Assembly (NCBI GenBank): GCA_036276115.1
Contig: DATBEM010000125.1
Span: 30,598 to 94,597 of the forward strand
From: Trebonia sp036276115
GTDB taxonomy: Bacteria; Actinomycetota; Actinomycetes; Streptosporangiales; Streptosporangiaceae
DNA length: 64,000 bases
Reading direction: 5' to 3'
The translations under genes were made by a program, and so were the position numbers. The notes under the pieces are model-generated. The model saw nothing but the letters and a program-made list of their open reading frames with translations, searched no databases and had not been told where the DNA came from. Of the stretch, positions 23,723 to 32,168 are shown in pieces (the stretch's first letter is position 1; each line of letters opens with the position of its first letter).

Positions 23723-25465
23723 TCAGGTGACGGTGACGACGACGGAGTCCCAGCCGCTCGCGCCGTCGGGGAACGGGGCGGCCTCTTTCGAGACCTGGAC
23801 GGCGCCGGCGCCGTCGGCGGCCCGGACGCGCAGTGAGTGCAGTCCCGGGGTCGCGTCCCAGGCCCAGGCCCACTGCCGCCAGGTGTCGATGCCGTCGGCG
23901 GCCGCGAGGGTGGCGGCCCGCCAGGGGCCGCCATCAACGCTGACCTCCACGGCGGAGATGCCGCGATGAGGTGCCCAGGCGACCCCGGCCACCGGCACGC
24001 GCCCCGCCTTGACCTGGGCCAGCGGCTTGGGCACGTCGATGCGCGACTCGGTCTTGATCGGCGCCACGGCGGCATAGCCGCGCTGGGTCCAGTAGGCCCG
24101 GCGGCGGGCGAAGGTGGTGACCGTCAGCCGGGTCAGCCACTTGGTGGCGGACGTGTAGCCGTACAGGCCGGGCACCACCATGCGGGCCGGGAACCCGTGG
24201 GTGACGGGCAGCGGCTGCCCGTTCATGCCCACCGCGACGAGCGCGTTGCGGCCATCCATGATCGCCGCGAGCGGGGTCGATATCGTCATGCCGTCGGTGC
24301 CGGACGACAGCACCTGGTCCGCGCCCGCCTGCACGCCCGCCCGGCGCAACAGCCCCGCCAGGGGGACGCCAAGCCACCGGGCGTTGCCCGCGTACGGGCC
24401 GCCGACCACGTTGGAGACGCACACCAGGGTGACGTCGGCCTCGGTCAGCGGCATCTTCAGCAGCTCGCTGAACGTGATCTCGACCGGGCGGCTGACCATC
24501 CCGTCGATCCGCAGGGTCCAGTCCTCCGGCGCGACCTGCGGGACCACCAGGTCGGTGTCGACCCGGTAGAACCGCGAGTTCGGGGTCATGAAGGGGCTCA
24601 GCCCGCTGATCGGCAACTGGGCGCCGGCCGGGACGGCCCGGGCGGCGACGGCGGGCGCCGGGAGCCGCACGGCCGCCCGGGACGCGGCGACGTTGAACCG
24701 GCCGAGGATGAGCTCGCCCGCACCGCCGCTGGCAGCGGCGACCGCCACCGCGCTCGCCCCGGTGATGAGGAAGCGCCGGCGATCAGGCCCCCGGACTGGC
24801 CCGGGGGGGCCAGGTCGCTCCGGCCCCGGGGCGGCCGGCCGCTCCGGGGCCGTGCCCCCGGCCAGGGGCGCGAGCTCGCCCGTCGCGGCGCCCGCCTCAG
24901 CCGCCGTCACCAGCGGTGACGGCGAGCCGAGGGCAACCCGCGCGGAGCGGGTCAGCAGGATGAGGGCGGCGGCCCCGGCCGCGATGCCGGCCAGGGTGGG
25001 CAGGGCGCTTGTCCCCGTCGCCTGGGGCGACGTGACGGCGGCGGCTACGCCGGCGGCGCCGAACACCGCGAGCACTGCCAGCCCGGCCCGCAGCCACTTG
25101 AGGGCAAGCACCCCGGTCACTGCGGCCGCCCCGGTTAGTATCGCGACAATGCCGCTGATCAGGGCATCCTTGTCGCGCGAGCCGAAGTGCGCGATCGCGA
25201 ACTCCTTGACTGGCTCCGGGGTATGGCTGATCGCGATGCTGCCGATCGCGACGACCGGGCTGCCCAGCGGCCCGGTGATCCCGGCCATCAGCTGGGCCAC
25301 GCCGAGCGCTACCGCCACGGTCAGCATGCCGGCGGCCGCTCCGGTCAGTACTGCCGTCCATGCGCTGCGTCGCCGTTTTCCTGTCACAGTCCGCATTCGC
25401 CGCGGCTGCCACGGCAGATTGGACGGGCGGGCCGGAAGTTCGTGTGACGTAACCCCGGTGCGCAT
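23723..25465 (-). CDS. Membrane-bound molybdopterin-dependent oxidoreductase (sulfite-oxidase fold)
   Basis: 580-residue protein. Four or five membrane segments (about residues 35-190), then a twin-arginine-like RRRFLITGAS stretch, then a sulfite-oxidase-type Mo-pterin domain (about 290-480) with the Mo-ligating Cys in VTLVCVSNVVGG and VTHGFPARMVVPGLYGY, and a C-terminal dimerisation domain (about 490-580, VEVSVDGGPWRAATL). The catalytic domain should face the outside. The natural substrate of this group is not known. MRTVTGKRRRS at 25399 is an alternative start that would leave 95 bp to the divergent sigK, rather than 29 bp. Confidence 0.88.
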   Translation of the reverse strand: MRTGVTSHELPARPSNLPWQPRRMRTVTGKRRRSAWTAVLTGAAAGMLTVAVALGVAQLMAGITGPLGSPVVAIGSIAISHTPEPVKEFAIAHFGSRDKDALISGIVAILTGAAAVTGVLALKWLRAGLAVLAVFGAAGVAAAVTSPQATGTSALPTLAGIAAGAAALILLTRSARVALGSPSPLVTAAEAGAATGELAPLAGGTAPERPAAPGPERPGPPGPVRGPDRRRFLITGASAVAVAAASGGAGELILGRFNVAASRAAVRLPAPAVAARAVPAGAQLPISGLSPFMTPNSRFYRVDTDLVVPQVAPEDWTLRIDGMVSRPVEITFSELLKMPLTEADVTLVCVSNVVGGPYAGNARWLGVPLAGLLRRAGVQAGADQVLSSGTDGMTISTPLAAIMDGRNALVAVGMNGQPLPVTHGFPARMVVPGLYGYTSATKWLTRLTVTTFARRRAYWTQRGYAAVAPIKTESRIDVPKPLAQVKAGRVPVAGVAWAPHRGISAVEVSVDGGPWRAATLAAADGIDTWRQWAWAWDATPGLHSLRVRAADGAGAVQVSKEAAPFPDGASGWDSVVVTVT

Positions 25466-25494
25466 CCGCCAATCCGCGGGCCCCGCCGGCCCGA

Positions 25495-26097
25495 ATGGGG
25501 AGCGTGACTACTTCTGCCAGGAACCCAGGGCAGCCGGGCCCTGGCCACGCCGAAGGGGATGGCCAGGACCCGGCCCAGCTGCTGGTCCGCGTGGCCCGCG
25601 GCGACCAGGGGGCCTATGAGGCCGTGTACGACCTGTTCGCGGGACCGGTTTACGGGCTGGCGTGCAAGATCGTGCGCGACCCGGCCCAGTCCGAGGAGGT
25701 CGCGCAAGAGGCGATGCTCGAAGTATGGCGCGCGGCCGCGCGGTTCGACCCCGCCCGGGGCAGCGCGGCCGCCTGGGTCATGACGATCGCGCACCGTCGC
25801 GCGGTCGACCGGGTGCGCTCCGAGGTCGCCGCCACCGCCCGGGACCAGAAGATGACACCCGACCCCGTCTCCGGCGACGACGTGGCCGAGCTGGTGGAGA
25901 CGGCCCTGGATCGCCGGCGCGTGCGGCGCTGCCTCGGCGCCCTCACCCCGCTGCAGGCCGAGTCGGTCAAGCTCGCCTACTACGGCGGCTACACGCACGT
26001 TCAGGTAGCCGAGCTGCTCAAGGTACCGCTAGGGACCGTGAAGACCCGGATCAGGGACGGCCTGATCCGGCTGCGTGACTGCATGGAGGTGACCTGA
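25495..26097 (+). CDS. sigK: ECF sigma factor SigK
   Basis: 200-residue ECF sigma factor. Region 2 (about 45-110) has the FDPARGSAAAWVMTIAHRRAVDRVR core that binds RNA polymerase and the -10 element; region 4 (about 145-200) has LKLAYYGGYTHVQVAELL-like sequence (here VKLAYYGGYTHVQVAELL) and GTVKTRIRDGLIRLRD for -35 recognition. The match is to the SigK group, whose partner is the anti-sigma factor RskA. The stop overlaps the rskA start (TGATG), so they are co-translated. It is divergent from the molybdopterin oxidoreductase and fasciclin genes, probably its targets. GTG 25504 is another possible start. Confidence 0.92.
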   Translation: MGSVTTSARNPGQPGPGHAEGDGQDPAQLLVRVARGDQGAYEAVYDLFAGPVYGLACKIVRDPAQSEEVAQEAMLEVWRAAARFDPARGSAAAWVMTIAHRRAVDRVRSEVAATARDQKMTPDPVSGDDVAELVETALDRRRVRRCLGALTPLQAESVKLAYYGGYTHVQVAELLKVPLGTVKTRIRDGLIRLRDCMEVT

Positions 26098-26846
26098 TGC
26101 GTGCTCAGACTTCCGAGCTGCACCTGCTGACCGGCAGTTACGCCCTCGATGCCATGCCCGCTGAGGAGCAGGCCCGGTTCGAGACGCACCTGACCCGGTG
26201 CCACGCGTGCGAGGAAGAGGTCAGGGGGATGCGGGAAGCTGCCGCCCGGCTGGGGATGGCGACCGCCATCACCCCGCCGCCGGCCTTGCGCACGCGGGTG
26301 CTCGCGGCCGTGCCCCGGACCCGGCAGCTTCCCCCGTCCGGGCGCGCGCTCCCGTCCGCCGCCCGGCGGGCGGCCGGGCTGCCGCTGCGTCGGACGGGCC
26401 TGGCGGCGGGATTCCTCGCCCTCGCGGCCGCCATCGTCTTCCTGGTGGTCGGCCAGGTCACGACGAGCGGCCAGCTCCGCCAGGCACGGGCGGCCAACCA
26501 GGCGGTCGCCGCCGTCCTCGCCGCCCCCGACGCGCGGGTCGCGTCCATGCCCGCCACCATCGGCGGCACCCTGACGGCGGTCATGTCCGCCCGCGAGCAC
26601 GAGGCCGTCATCACCAGCGCGGGCATCCCGGCGCTGGCCCGGGCACGGGCCTACCAGCTGTGGGTCATCCCCCCGGCCGGCTCGCCCCGGTCAGCGGGCC
26701 TGCTCACGTTCACGGGCGGCCGGTCCGTCCCCGCCCTCGCGGCCGGCGTCGCCCCCGGCGACAAGATCGGCGTCACCGTCGAGCCGGCGGGCGGCAGCCG
26801 CCAGCCGACCACGGCCCCGGTCATCCTCATGCCCGTGACCGCGTAG
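26097..26846 (+). CDS. rskA: Anti-sigma-K factor RskA
   Basis: 249-residue membrane anti-sigma factor. The N-terminal domain carries the zinc-finger anti-sigma pattern with His, Cys and Cys in HLTRCHACEEEV (about residues 38-49), one membrane segment (about 103-120, LAAGFLALAAAIVFLVVG) and a C-terminal extracytoplasmic RskA domain containing AYQLWVIPPAGSPRSAGLLT. It holds SigK at the membrane until released by regulated proteolysis. The start overlaps the sigK stop. The length and domain order are normal for the family. Confidence 0.93.
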   Translation: MRAQTSELHLLTGSYALDAMPAEEQARFETHLTRCHACEEEVRGMREAAARLGMATAITPPPALRTRVLAAVPRTRQLPPSGRALPSAARRAAGLPLRRTGLAAGFLALAAAIVFLVVGQVTTSGQLRQARAANQAVAAVLAAPDARVASMPATIGGTLTAVMSAREHEAVITSAGIPALARARAYQLWVIPPAGSPRSAGLLTFTGGRSVPALAAGVAPGDKIGVTVEPAGGSRQPTTAPVILMPVTA

Positions 26847-27020
26847 TCGCTAGCCTGCCTCGACGCTGACGACGCCGATCGCCGGACGGCGCCTCGCAGG
26901 TCCACGTGCCCTGGCAGTCCCTGGTGGCGCGGCGCGTGCCCGGCCTGTACCCAGGAGCGGAGTGTACCCTTGCGGCGTGGCGGCGGGCAGCTCGGACGGT
27001 AAGCACGCGGAGGCAGTGCC

Positions 27021-27893
27021 ATGACATCCCCCAACGTGCCGCCGCCGGCCTTCCCGGACCGGGCGGCGCCTGGCCTGCGGCGACGGGGAGAGATCGACGT
27101 GCTCGGCTGGCCCGCCTTCGCCGGGCACGCGCTGGACGCGGTGGTGACGTCCCGGCACGGTGGCGTCTCCCAGGGGCCGTACCAGTCACTCAACCTCGGG
27201 CTGCACGTCGGCGACGACGCCGGGGCGGTCCTCGCGAATCGGCGCCGGGCGGCCGCCGCCCTCGGGGCCGGCCTTGAGGACATGGTCTTCTGCAATCAGT
27301 CCCACGATAAGAACGTGCACGTCGTCACGGGCGCCGACCGGGGCCGGGGCACGCGCGGCCAGGACGACGCCATCGCCGCGACCGACGCGCTGGTGACGGC
27401 CGAGCCCGGCGTCGTGCTCGTGGTCATGGTCGCCGACTGCGTGCCCATCGTGCTGTTCGATCCGGTGGCGCACGTCCTGGCCTGCGTCCACGCCGGGTGG
27501 CGGGGCACCGTCGCCCGGGTGAGCGAGGCGGCGGTGCAGGCGATGACCGCACTCGGCAGCGACCCGGGCGACATCATCGCCGGGATCGGGCCGGCCATCT
27601 CACCGGACGCCTACCAGGTCGGCCAGGACGTCGCGGCGGCCGCGGCGGCATGCTTCGGGGAGCGCGGGGCGAGCGCCGTCATCCGGCCGGATGGCGCGGG
27701 CAAGTGGCTGTTCGACTTGTGGCGCGCCAACCGCGTCATCCTGGGCGAGGCGGGCGTTCGCGAGGACAACACGCACCTCGCCGCGGTGCCCACCGGCCCG
27801 GCCGGGGGCGGCCTGTTCTTCAGCGACCGGCAGGCTCGCCCCTGCGGCCGGTTCGCGGCGATCGCCCGGCTGCACCCCCGGGCCGGGGAGTAA
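27021..27893 (+). CDS. pgeF: Peptidoglycan editing factor PgeF / multicopper-oxidase-like purine nucleoside phosphorylase
   Basis: 290-residue YfiH/LACC1-family protein. The zinc-site residues are visible as QSHDKNVH (His), VADCVPIVL (Cys) and CVHAGWRGTV (His), in the usual order; GIGPAIS also matches the family. Members act on purine nucleosides, and in E. coli the YfiH enzyme edits UDP-MurNAc precursors. Usually the gene follows ftsZ in actinobacteria (about 240 residues); this copy lies away from a division cluster, with about 20 extra N-terminal residues, so it may be a second paralogue. No operon partner. Confidence 0.88.
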   Translation: MTSPNVPPPAFPDRAAPGLRRRGEIDVLGWPAFAGHALDAVVTSRHGGVSQGPYQSLNLGLHVGDDAGAVLANRRRAAAALGAGLEDMVFCNQSHDKNVHVVTGADRGRGTRGQDDAIAATDALVTAEPGVVLVVMVADCVPIVLFDPVAHVLACVHAGWRGTVARVSEAAVQAMTALGSDPGDIIAGIGPAISPDAYQVGQDVAAAAAACFGERGASAVIRPDGAGKWLFDLWRANRVILGEAGVREDNTHLAAVPTGPAGGGLFFSDRQARPCGRFAAIARLHPRAGE

Positions 27894-27971
27894 CCGCCCG
27901 CCCGCGGGCCGATCGCCAGCGTCGCCGGGCCGGCGGCCACGCTGGCCGGCCTCCCGGAGCGGCCGGGATGG

Positions 27972-28463
27972 CTACTGCCAGTGCTCCAGCGGGAGGGGGC
28001 CGCGGCTGAGCATCGTCCGGATCGCGAACGTGCTGCGCACGTTGACCACGGCCGGGATCGCCAGGATCTGGTCCAGCAGCAGCTGCTCGTAGCTGGCCAG
28101 GTCGGGGACGACGATCTCGACGAAGAAGTCGGCCGTGCCCGAGACCAGGTAGCAGGCCACCACCGCCGGGATGCCCCCGAGCGCCTCCTCGACCTGGGCG
28201 GACGTCTCCCGGCCGTGCCCGTCCACGGTGAGCTCGATGAAGATGGTCAGGCCGAGGCCGACCTTGACCCGGCTCACCTCGGCCTGGTACCCGGCGATGA
28301 CCCCGCTGGCCTCCAGCGCCTTGACCCGGCGCAGGCAGGCCGAGGGCGACAGGGACACCGCGTCGGCCAGGTCCACGTTCTGGATCCGGCCGTCCGACTG
28401 CAGCCGGGCGACGATGGCACGGTCTGTGCGGTCCGGCCGGTATGGCGCATTATCCTGGCTCAC
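27972..28463 (-). CDS. Lrp/AsnC-family regulator
   Basis: 163-residue Lrp/AsnC protein. The N-terminal helix-turn-helix (about 10-60) has LDRAIV-like RTDRAIVARLQSDGR and NVDLADAVSLSPSACLRRVKAL, followed by the RAM ligand-binding domain (about 70-150) with VVACYLVSGTADFFVEIVV. These octameric proteins sense amino acids. GTG 28463 is chosen because it gives the normal family length and leaves a 92-bp promoter region; longer frames start in that region. It is divergent from an APC amino-acid permease, which it probably regulates. Confidence 0.9.
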   Translation of the reverse strand: MSQDNAPYRPDRTDRAIVARLQSDGRIQNVDLADAVSLSPSACLRRVKALEASGVIAGYQAEVSRVKVGLGLTIFIELTVDGHGRETSAQVEEALGGIPAVVACYLVSGTADFFVEIVVPDLASYEQLLLDQILAIPAVVNVRSTFAIRTMLSRGPLPLEHWQ

Positions 28464-28476
28464 GACGCCATGATAG

Positions 28477-28500
28477 TGGCACGATATTGCGTGGATGCCA
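28477..28500. promoter_or_regulatory. Inverted repeat between lrp and permease
   Basis: TGGCA (28477-28481) and TGCCA (28496-28500) form an inverted repeat with 14 bases between, enclosing ACGATATTGCG. It lies in the 92-bp divergent region and fits the loose Lrp-type site, suggesting control of both genes. Confidence 0.4.
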
Positions 28501-28555
28501 TCTTCAGGGCACATCTCTGCCATCGCGTGCGGCCCCTTTTTTGCCACACTGAGGC

Positions 28556-30091
28556 ATGCGCCCAGAACCCCCCGATGGCCTGTCCACCGCACGCGGAGCC
28601 GCGCTCTACATCGGCGCGCTGCTCGGGCCGGGGCTGCTCCTGCTGCCCGGCCTCGCCGCAGCCGAGGCCGGCCCCGCCTCGATCCTCGCCTGGCTCGGCC
28701 TGCTCGCCCTGTCGGCGCTGTTCGCGATCGTGTTCGCCGCCCTCGGCCGGGCCTACCCGGCGGCCGGCGGCGTGTCCGGGTACATCGCGGCCGGGCTGGG
28801 CGCCCGGGCGGGCGCGGCGGCCCGGATCGCCTTCCTCGCCGGGGTGATCTGCGGCGCCCCGCTGGTCTGCCTGATCGGCGCGAGCTACGTGACGGACCTC
28901 GTCGGCGGCGGCCCGCTCCTGCGCTGCGCCGTGGCCGGGGTGCTCCTGCTGGCGGTGCTGGCGCTGGGGTCCGGCGGCCTCCGGGCGACCACGACGGCCC
29001 AGCTCCTGCTCGTCTCGCTGCTGACGCTGGTCATCGTCGTCGCGGTGGCGGGCGCGGCGCCGGACGCGCGGGCGGCCAACTGGTCCCCGTTCGCCCCGCG
29101 CGGCTGGGCGCCAGTCGGCCACGCCGCCGCCACGCTGATGTTCTCGTTCGTCGGCTGGGAGGCGGTGGCCCCGCTGACCGGCCGGTTCCGCGACCCCGGG
29201 CGGCAGCTCCCGCGGGTGATCGGGATCGCCCTCGCCGTCACCACCGTCATCTACCTCGGGCTGGCGATCACCATCATCGCGGTGCTCGGCCGCGGGGCCA
29301 GCACCGACGTGCCGCTGGCGGCCCTGCTCGCGCACCTCGTGGGGCGCTACGGCCAGCTGATCGCCGCCGTCGCCGCCGTCGTGCTCACGCTCGGCACCAC
29401 CAACGCCTACCTGTCGGGGGCGGCCGCCATGGCCCGCGACCTCCTGCGCCGGCCCGGGCGCCCCGGTTCCGCCCGGCCGTTCTTCGCCACGGTCGCCGCG
29501 GCGAGCGTCATCCTGCTCGGGCTGTACGGGGCCGGGCTGGTGAACACCACCGAGATCGTCAGCCTGCCGACCACCTTGTTCCTGGTCATCTACCTTGGCT
29601 GCATGCTGTCGGCGGCCCGCACGCTGCGGGGCCGGGCCAGGGCATCGGCCGCGGTCGCGACGGTGGCGGTCGCGGTGCTCCTGGGATTCTGCGGCTGGAT
29701 GCTGCTGCCGGCCGCCGCGGTCACGGTGACGGCCGCCATGCTGGCCGGCCGCCGGCCACGGCGCCAGCGCGGGGCGGACGCCGTGGCCGGCCAGCCGACC
29801 ACGGCGGCGATCGCGGCGAAGGCGGCGTGCTACCCGGCCGGGTACGGCCGGGGGGCCAGGCCCCGGTGGACCCACTCGGTCAGCGTCACGATGTCGAAGA
29901 CGGGGCGGCCGAGGGCGGCCGCGAGCGCGGGCGAGAACGGCGCCAGGTCGGTGCACTCCAGCACGAGCGCCCCGATCGAGGGATGGCGCGCGATGAGGCT
30001 GCCCGCCTCCGCCAGCGTCTCCGCCCGCAACGCGGCGAGGTCGAGCCGGTCCCGGCGGCCCTCCAGGATCACCTCACGGAACTCCGGGTAG
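28556..30091 (+). CDS. APC-family amino acid permease
   Basis: 511-codon frame. Residues 1 to about 405 form an APC transporter of the YjeH type, with 10-12 membrane segments and GALLGPGLLLLPG in helix 1, the unwound substrate-binding region, and FSFVGWEAVAPL in helix 6. It would exchange or export amino acids. The frame then runs on without a stop for about 85 polar residues (from about 29830), which lie antisense to the convergent racemase-like gene. This tail has an odd composition (Ser/Arg-rich) and is probably not conserved. The overlap is 262 bp, so either the original stop was lost or the 3' end is in error. Confidence 0.85.
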   Translation: MRPEPPDGLSTARGAALYIGALLGPGLLLLPGLAAAEAGPASILAWLGLLALSALFAIVFAALGRAYPAAGGVSGYIAAGLGARAGAAARIAFLAGVICGAPLVCLIGASYVTDLVGGGPLLRCAVAGVLLLAVLALGSGGLRATTTAQLLLVSLLTLVIVVAVAGAAPDARAANWSPFAPRGWAPVGHAAATLMFSFVGWEAVAPLTGRFRDPGRQLPRVIGIALAVTTVIYLGLAITIIAVLGRGASTDVPLAALLAHLVGRYGQLIAAVAAVVLTLGTTNAYLSGAAAMARDLLRRPGRPGSARPFFATVAAASVILLGLYGAGLVNTTEIVSLPTTLFLVIYLGCMLSAARTLRGRARASAAVATVAVAVLLGFCGWMLLPAAAVTVTAAMLAGRRPRRQRGADAVAGQPTTAAIAAKAACYPAGYGRGARPRWTHSVSVTMSKTGRPRAAASAGENGARSVHSSTSAPIEGWRAMRLPASASVSARNAARSSRSRRPSRITSRNSG

Positions 30092-30531
30092 CGGGCCATG
30101 CCGGCGACGTGGACGGGGATGCCCGCCGCCCCGGCCGCCTCGAAGTGGCGGGCCGTGAGCGCCCCGGCGCTGGCCGCCAGCACCCCGACCCGCTTCCCGG
30201 CCGGCAGCATCCGGGCGGCCAGCGGGACCTGGAGCAGGCTGGAGGTGAACAGCGGGATCCCCACGCTGGCGGCCAGTTCCCGCTGGAACGCCACGAGGAA
30301 GCCGCACGCCCCGGTGATCGCCGCGACGCCGCCCGCCTCCAGCTCCCGGGCCGCGTCGATGAACGGCCCGAGCAGGGCCGGGTCCGGGTCGGTGACGACG
30401 CGGCCGGGAGTCGCCCCCGCCACCACCCGGTAGGTGACCGGGAAGCTGAACGTCGCCGGGTTGCGGATGTGGCCCGGGGGCTTGGTGAAGGACGTGTCGA
30501 GGCAGAGGACCCCGATCCGGGCGGCGGTCAC
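29830..30531 (-). CDS. Asp/Glu/hydantoin racemase-family protein
   Basis: 233-residue protein of the aspartate/glutamate racemase superfamily. The two catalytic cysteines appear in AITGACGFLVAFQ (about residue 75) and LVLECTDLAPFS (about 195), each at the end of a strand in two similar halves. These enzymes invert amino acids without a cofactor by a two-Cys mechanism; some act on hydantoins or maleate. The start GTG 30531 overlaps (GTGA) the stop of a short upstream frame that itself overlaps the aminotransferase stop. Longer frames from 30669 would run into the aminotransferase gene. Substrate unknown; the aminotransferase beside it suggests amino-acid metabolism. Confidence 0.8.
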   Translation of the reverse strand: MTAARIGVLCLDTSFTKPPGHIRNPATFSFPVTYRVVAGATPGRVVTDPDPALLGPFIDAARELEAGGVAAITGACGFLVAFQRELAASVGIPLFTSSLLQVPLAARMLPAGKRVGVLAASAGALTARHFEAAGAAGIPVHVAGMARYPEFREVILEGRRDRLDLAALRAETLAEAGSLIARHPSIGALVLECTDLAPFSPALAAALGRPVFDIVTLTEWVHRGLAPRPYPAG

Positions 30532-30617
30532 GAGCGGGTGACTGCCCGCGCGGGCGGCGGGGCGGGCGGCGGGGCGGGCGGATCCGGGGCCGAGGACGGG
30601 CCCGGCGGTGGCGTCAT
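30528..30617 (-). CDS. Possible 29-codon coupling ORF
   Basis: This short frame starts at ATG 30617, overlapping the aminotransferase stop as ATGA, and ends with TGA 30530-30528, overlapping the GTG of the racemase-like gene as GTGA. It encodes a Pro/Ala-rich peptide beginning MTPPPGPSSAPD. It may exist only to pass ribosomes from one gene to the next. I see no sign that the peptide has a function. Confidence 0.3.
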   Translation of the reverse strand: MTPPPGPSSAPDPPAPPPAPPPARAVTRS

Positions 30618-31909
30618 GCCCGGCCGGGGGCCGCGCTCGCGACCTTGCGGACCGCGGTGACCAGGTCATCGCAGTCGGCCAGGCTCAGCGTCGAGGACAG
30701 CGGCACGTCGACCGCACGCTCCAGGTAGGCGGTGGTGCGGGGCAGCAGCGCCTTGATCGCGTCAGCGTCCAGGCCCGGGTGCATGAACCGCCAGTTCCAG
30801 AACGCCCGGACGTTCGCGTCGGTGGCCGACCCGAGGTTGCGGGCGTCGATGCCCTCGCCGCACAACGCGCCCGCGAACCATTTCGCGCTCCCGCCCGGCA
30901 CCCGGAAGATGAGCGATTCTCCCAGGTAGGCCCCGGGGGCGACCGGCTGCCGGACCTCGATCCCCGGCACGCCGGCCAGGGCGGCGGCGACATGGTCGTA
31001 GTTCTCGCGGAACCGCTTCAGCCGGATTGGCAGCCGGTCAAGCTCGGACCGGAGCAGCGCCGCGCGGATCTCGTCCATCCGGAAACTGAACAATGGCACG
31101 TCGAGGTCGCTGCCGATGGGCGCCACCGCGTCCGGGAAGTGCCGCCGGCAGCGGCCCTCATAGGCGCCGGAGAGAACCACCGCGCGGGCGTACAGGGCGC
31201 CATCGCCGGTGAGCAGGAAGCCCCCCTCGCCGGAATTGAGGGCCTTGTCGGACTGGGTGCTGAAGGCGCCCGCGAGGCCGAAGGTCCCGAGCTTGCGCCC
31301 GGCCAGCTCGACGCCGAGGGCGGGCACGGCGTCCTCGAACACGGGCACGCCCCGGGCGGCGGCGAACTCGGTGATGGCGGGCATCGCCGAGGCGAACCCG
31401 CGCATGTGCACGACCATGATCGCCTTGATGTCGGGCGTCCACTTGCGCGCGAGGTCGTCCAGGTCAAAGTGCAGGTTCTCGTCCACCTCGACCAGGAGCG
31501 GGCGGCAGCCGGCCAGCATGATGGCGCTCGGGGTGGCGGCGAAGGCGAAGCCGGGGCAGGCGACGAGCGAGCCGGGCGGGATCCCGGCCGCCATGACCGC
31601 CAGCGCGAGGGCGGTGGTGCCGCTCGCCACGACCAGGGCGTGGCCGGCCCCGAAGTAATCGCCGAGCGCGCTTTCCAGGCGGCCGCATTCGGTCTCGGAC
31701 TGGGGGCGGGAATCATAACGGAAATACAGGTGCCGCCGAATTGCCCGGATGGCCGCCTCTTCGTCCTCCGGCTCGACAAACACCGCGCCCTTGTCGTACG
31801 TGGGCCACGGGGCCACGCGAACGGGGATTCCGCCGTCTACGGCGAGCTGGCGGCTGGCCTTGCCCGCAGCCGGCTCATCCGACTCCAGGACATCGTTCGG
31901 CATCGCCAC
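30614..31909 (-). CDS. DegT/DnrJ/EryC1-family PLP aminotransferase
   Basis: 431-residue fold-type I aminotransferase. VASGTTALALAV binds the PLP phosphate, FEDAVPALG has the Asp that contacts the pyridine nitrogen, and Lys (about 225) in FSTQSDKALNSGEGGFL is the Schiff-base residue with the typical GEGG. DegT enzymes mostly aminate keto-sugars, but some act on cyclitols or amino-acid-like metabolites; no sugar-nucleotide genes occur nearby. The start is GTG 31909 or ATG 31903. It heads an operon with the racemase-like gene and sits beside an amino-acid permease, so an amino-acid-type substrate is a reasonable guess. Confidence 0.9.
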   Translation of the reverse strand: MAMPNDVLESDEPAAGKASRQLAVDGGIPVRVAPWPTYDKGAVFVEPEDEEAAIRAIRRHLYFRYDSRPQSETECGRLESALGDYFGAGHALVVASGTTALALAVMAAGIPPGSLVACPGFAFAATPSAIMLAGCRPLLVEVDENLHFDLDDLARKWTPDIKAIMVVHMRGFASAMPAITEFAAARGVPVFEDAVPALGVELAGRKLGTFGLAGAFSTQSDKALNSGEGGFLLTGDGALYARAVVLSGAYEGRCRRHFPDAVAPIGSDLDVPLFSFRMDEIRAALLRSELDRLPIRLKRFRENYDHVAAALAGVPGIEVRQPVAPGAYLGESLIFRVPGGSAKWFAGALCGEGIDARNLGSATDANVRAFWNWRFMHPGLDADAIKALLPRTTAYLERAVDVPLSSTLSLADCDDLVTAVRKVASAAPGRA

Positions 31910-31945
31910 TTGGGCCCCACCCGCCTATCGCGAATCACCAGGCAT

Positions 31946-32029
31946 TCAGCTTAGATCGTACATAGCCGACACCATGTTCGCTAGAAGGCCAATCGTTAAA
32001 TCTGCGACCCGCCCGCTGGTGAGCGGCAT
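31946..32029 (-). CDS. Possible 27-residue leader or peptide ORF
   Basis: This small frame lies 36 bases upstream of the aminotransferase start. It begins MPLTSGRVADL and ends SAMYDLS, with an excellent ribosome binding site (GGGGGAG, six bases before the ATG) that no other gene uses. Its codons are mixed, including TTA, CTA, CTT and ATT, unlike the flanking genes, and the region is AT-rich. It could be a regulatory leader peptide, a precursor peptide, or chance. No known family. Confidence 0.35.
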   Translation of the reverse strand: MPLTSGRVADLTIGLLANMVSAMYDLS

Positions 32030-32168
32030 AATGCACTCCCCCGATCGGTAATATTGAGAATAATTTAGCCACTTGCGAAACAATGGCCACTCTTGTCCCT
32101 CGGACGCGGAGAGTAGACGCAATGGCCGCCAGCCGCCAGACTGGGCTAACAACGGGAGGGGAAATGCG

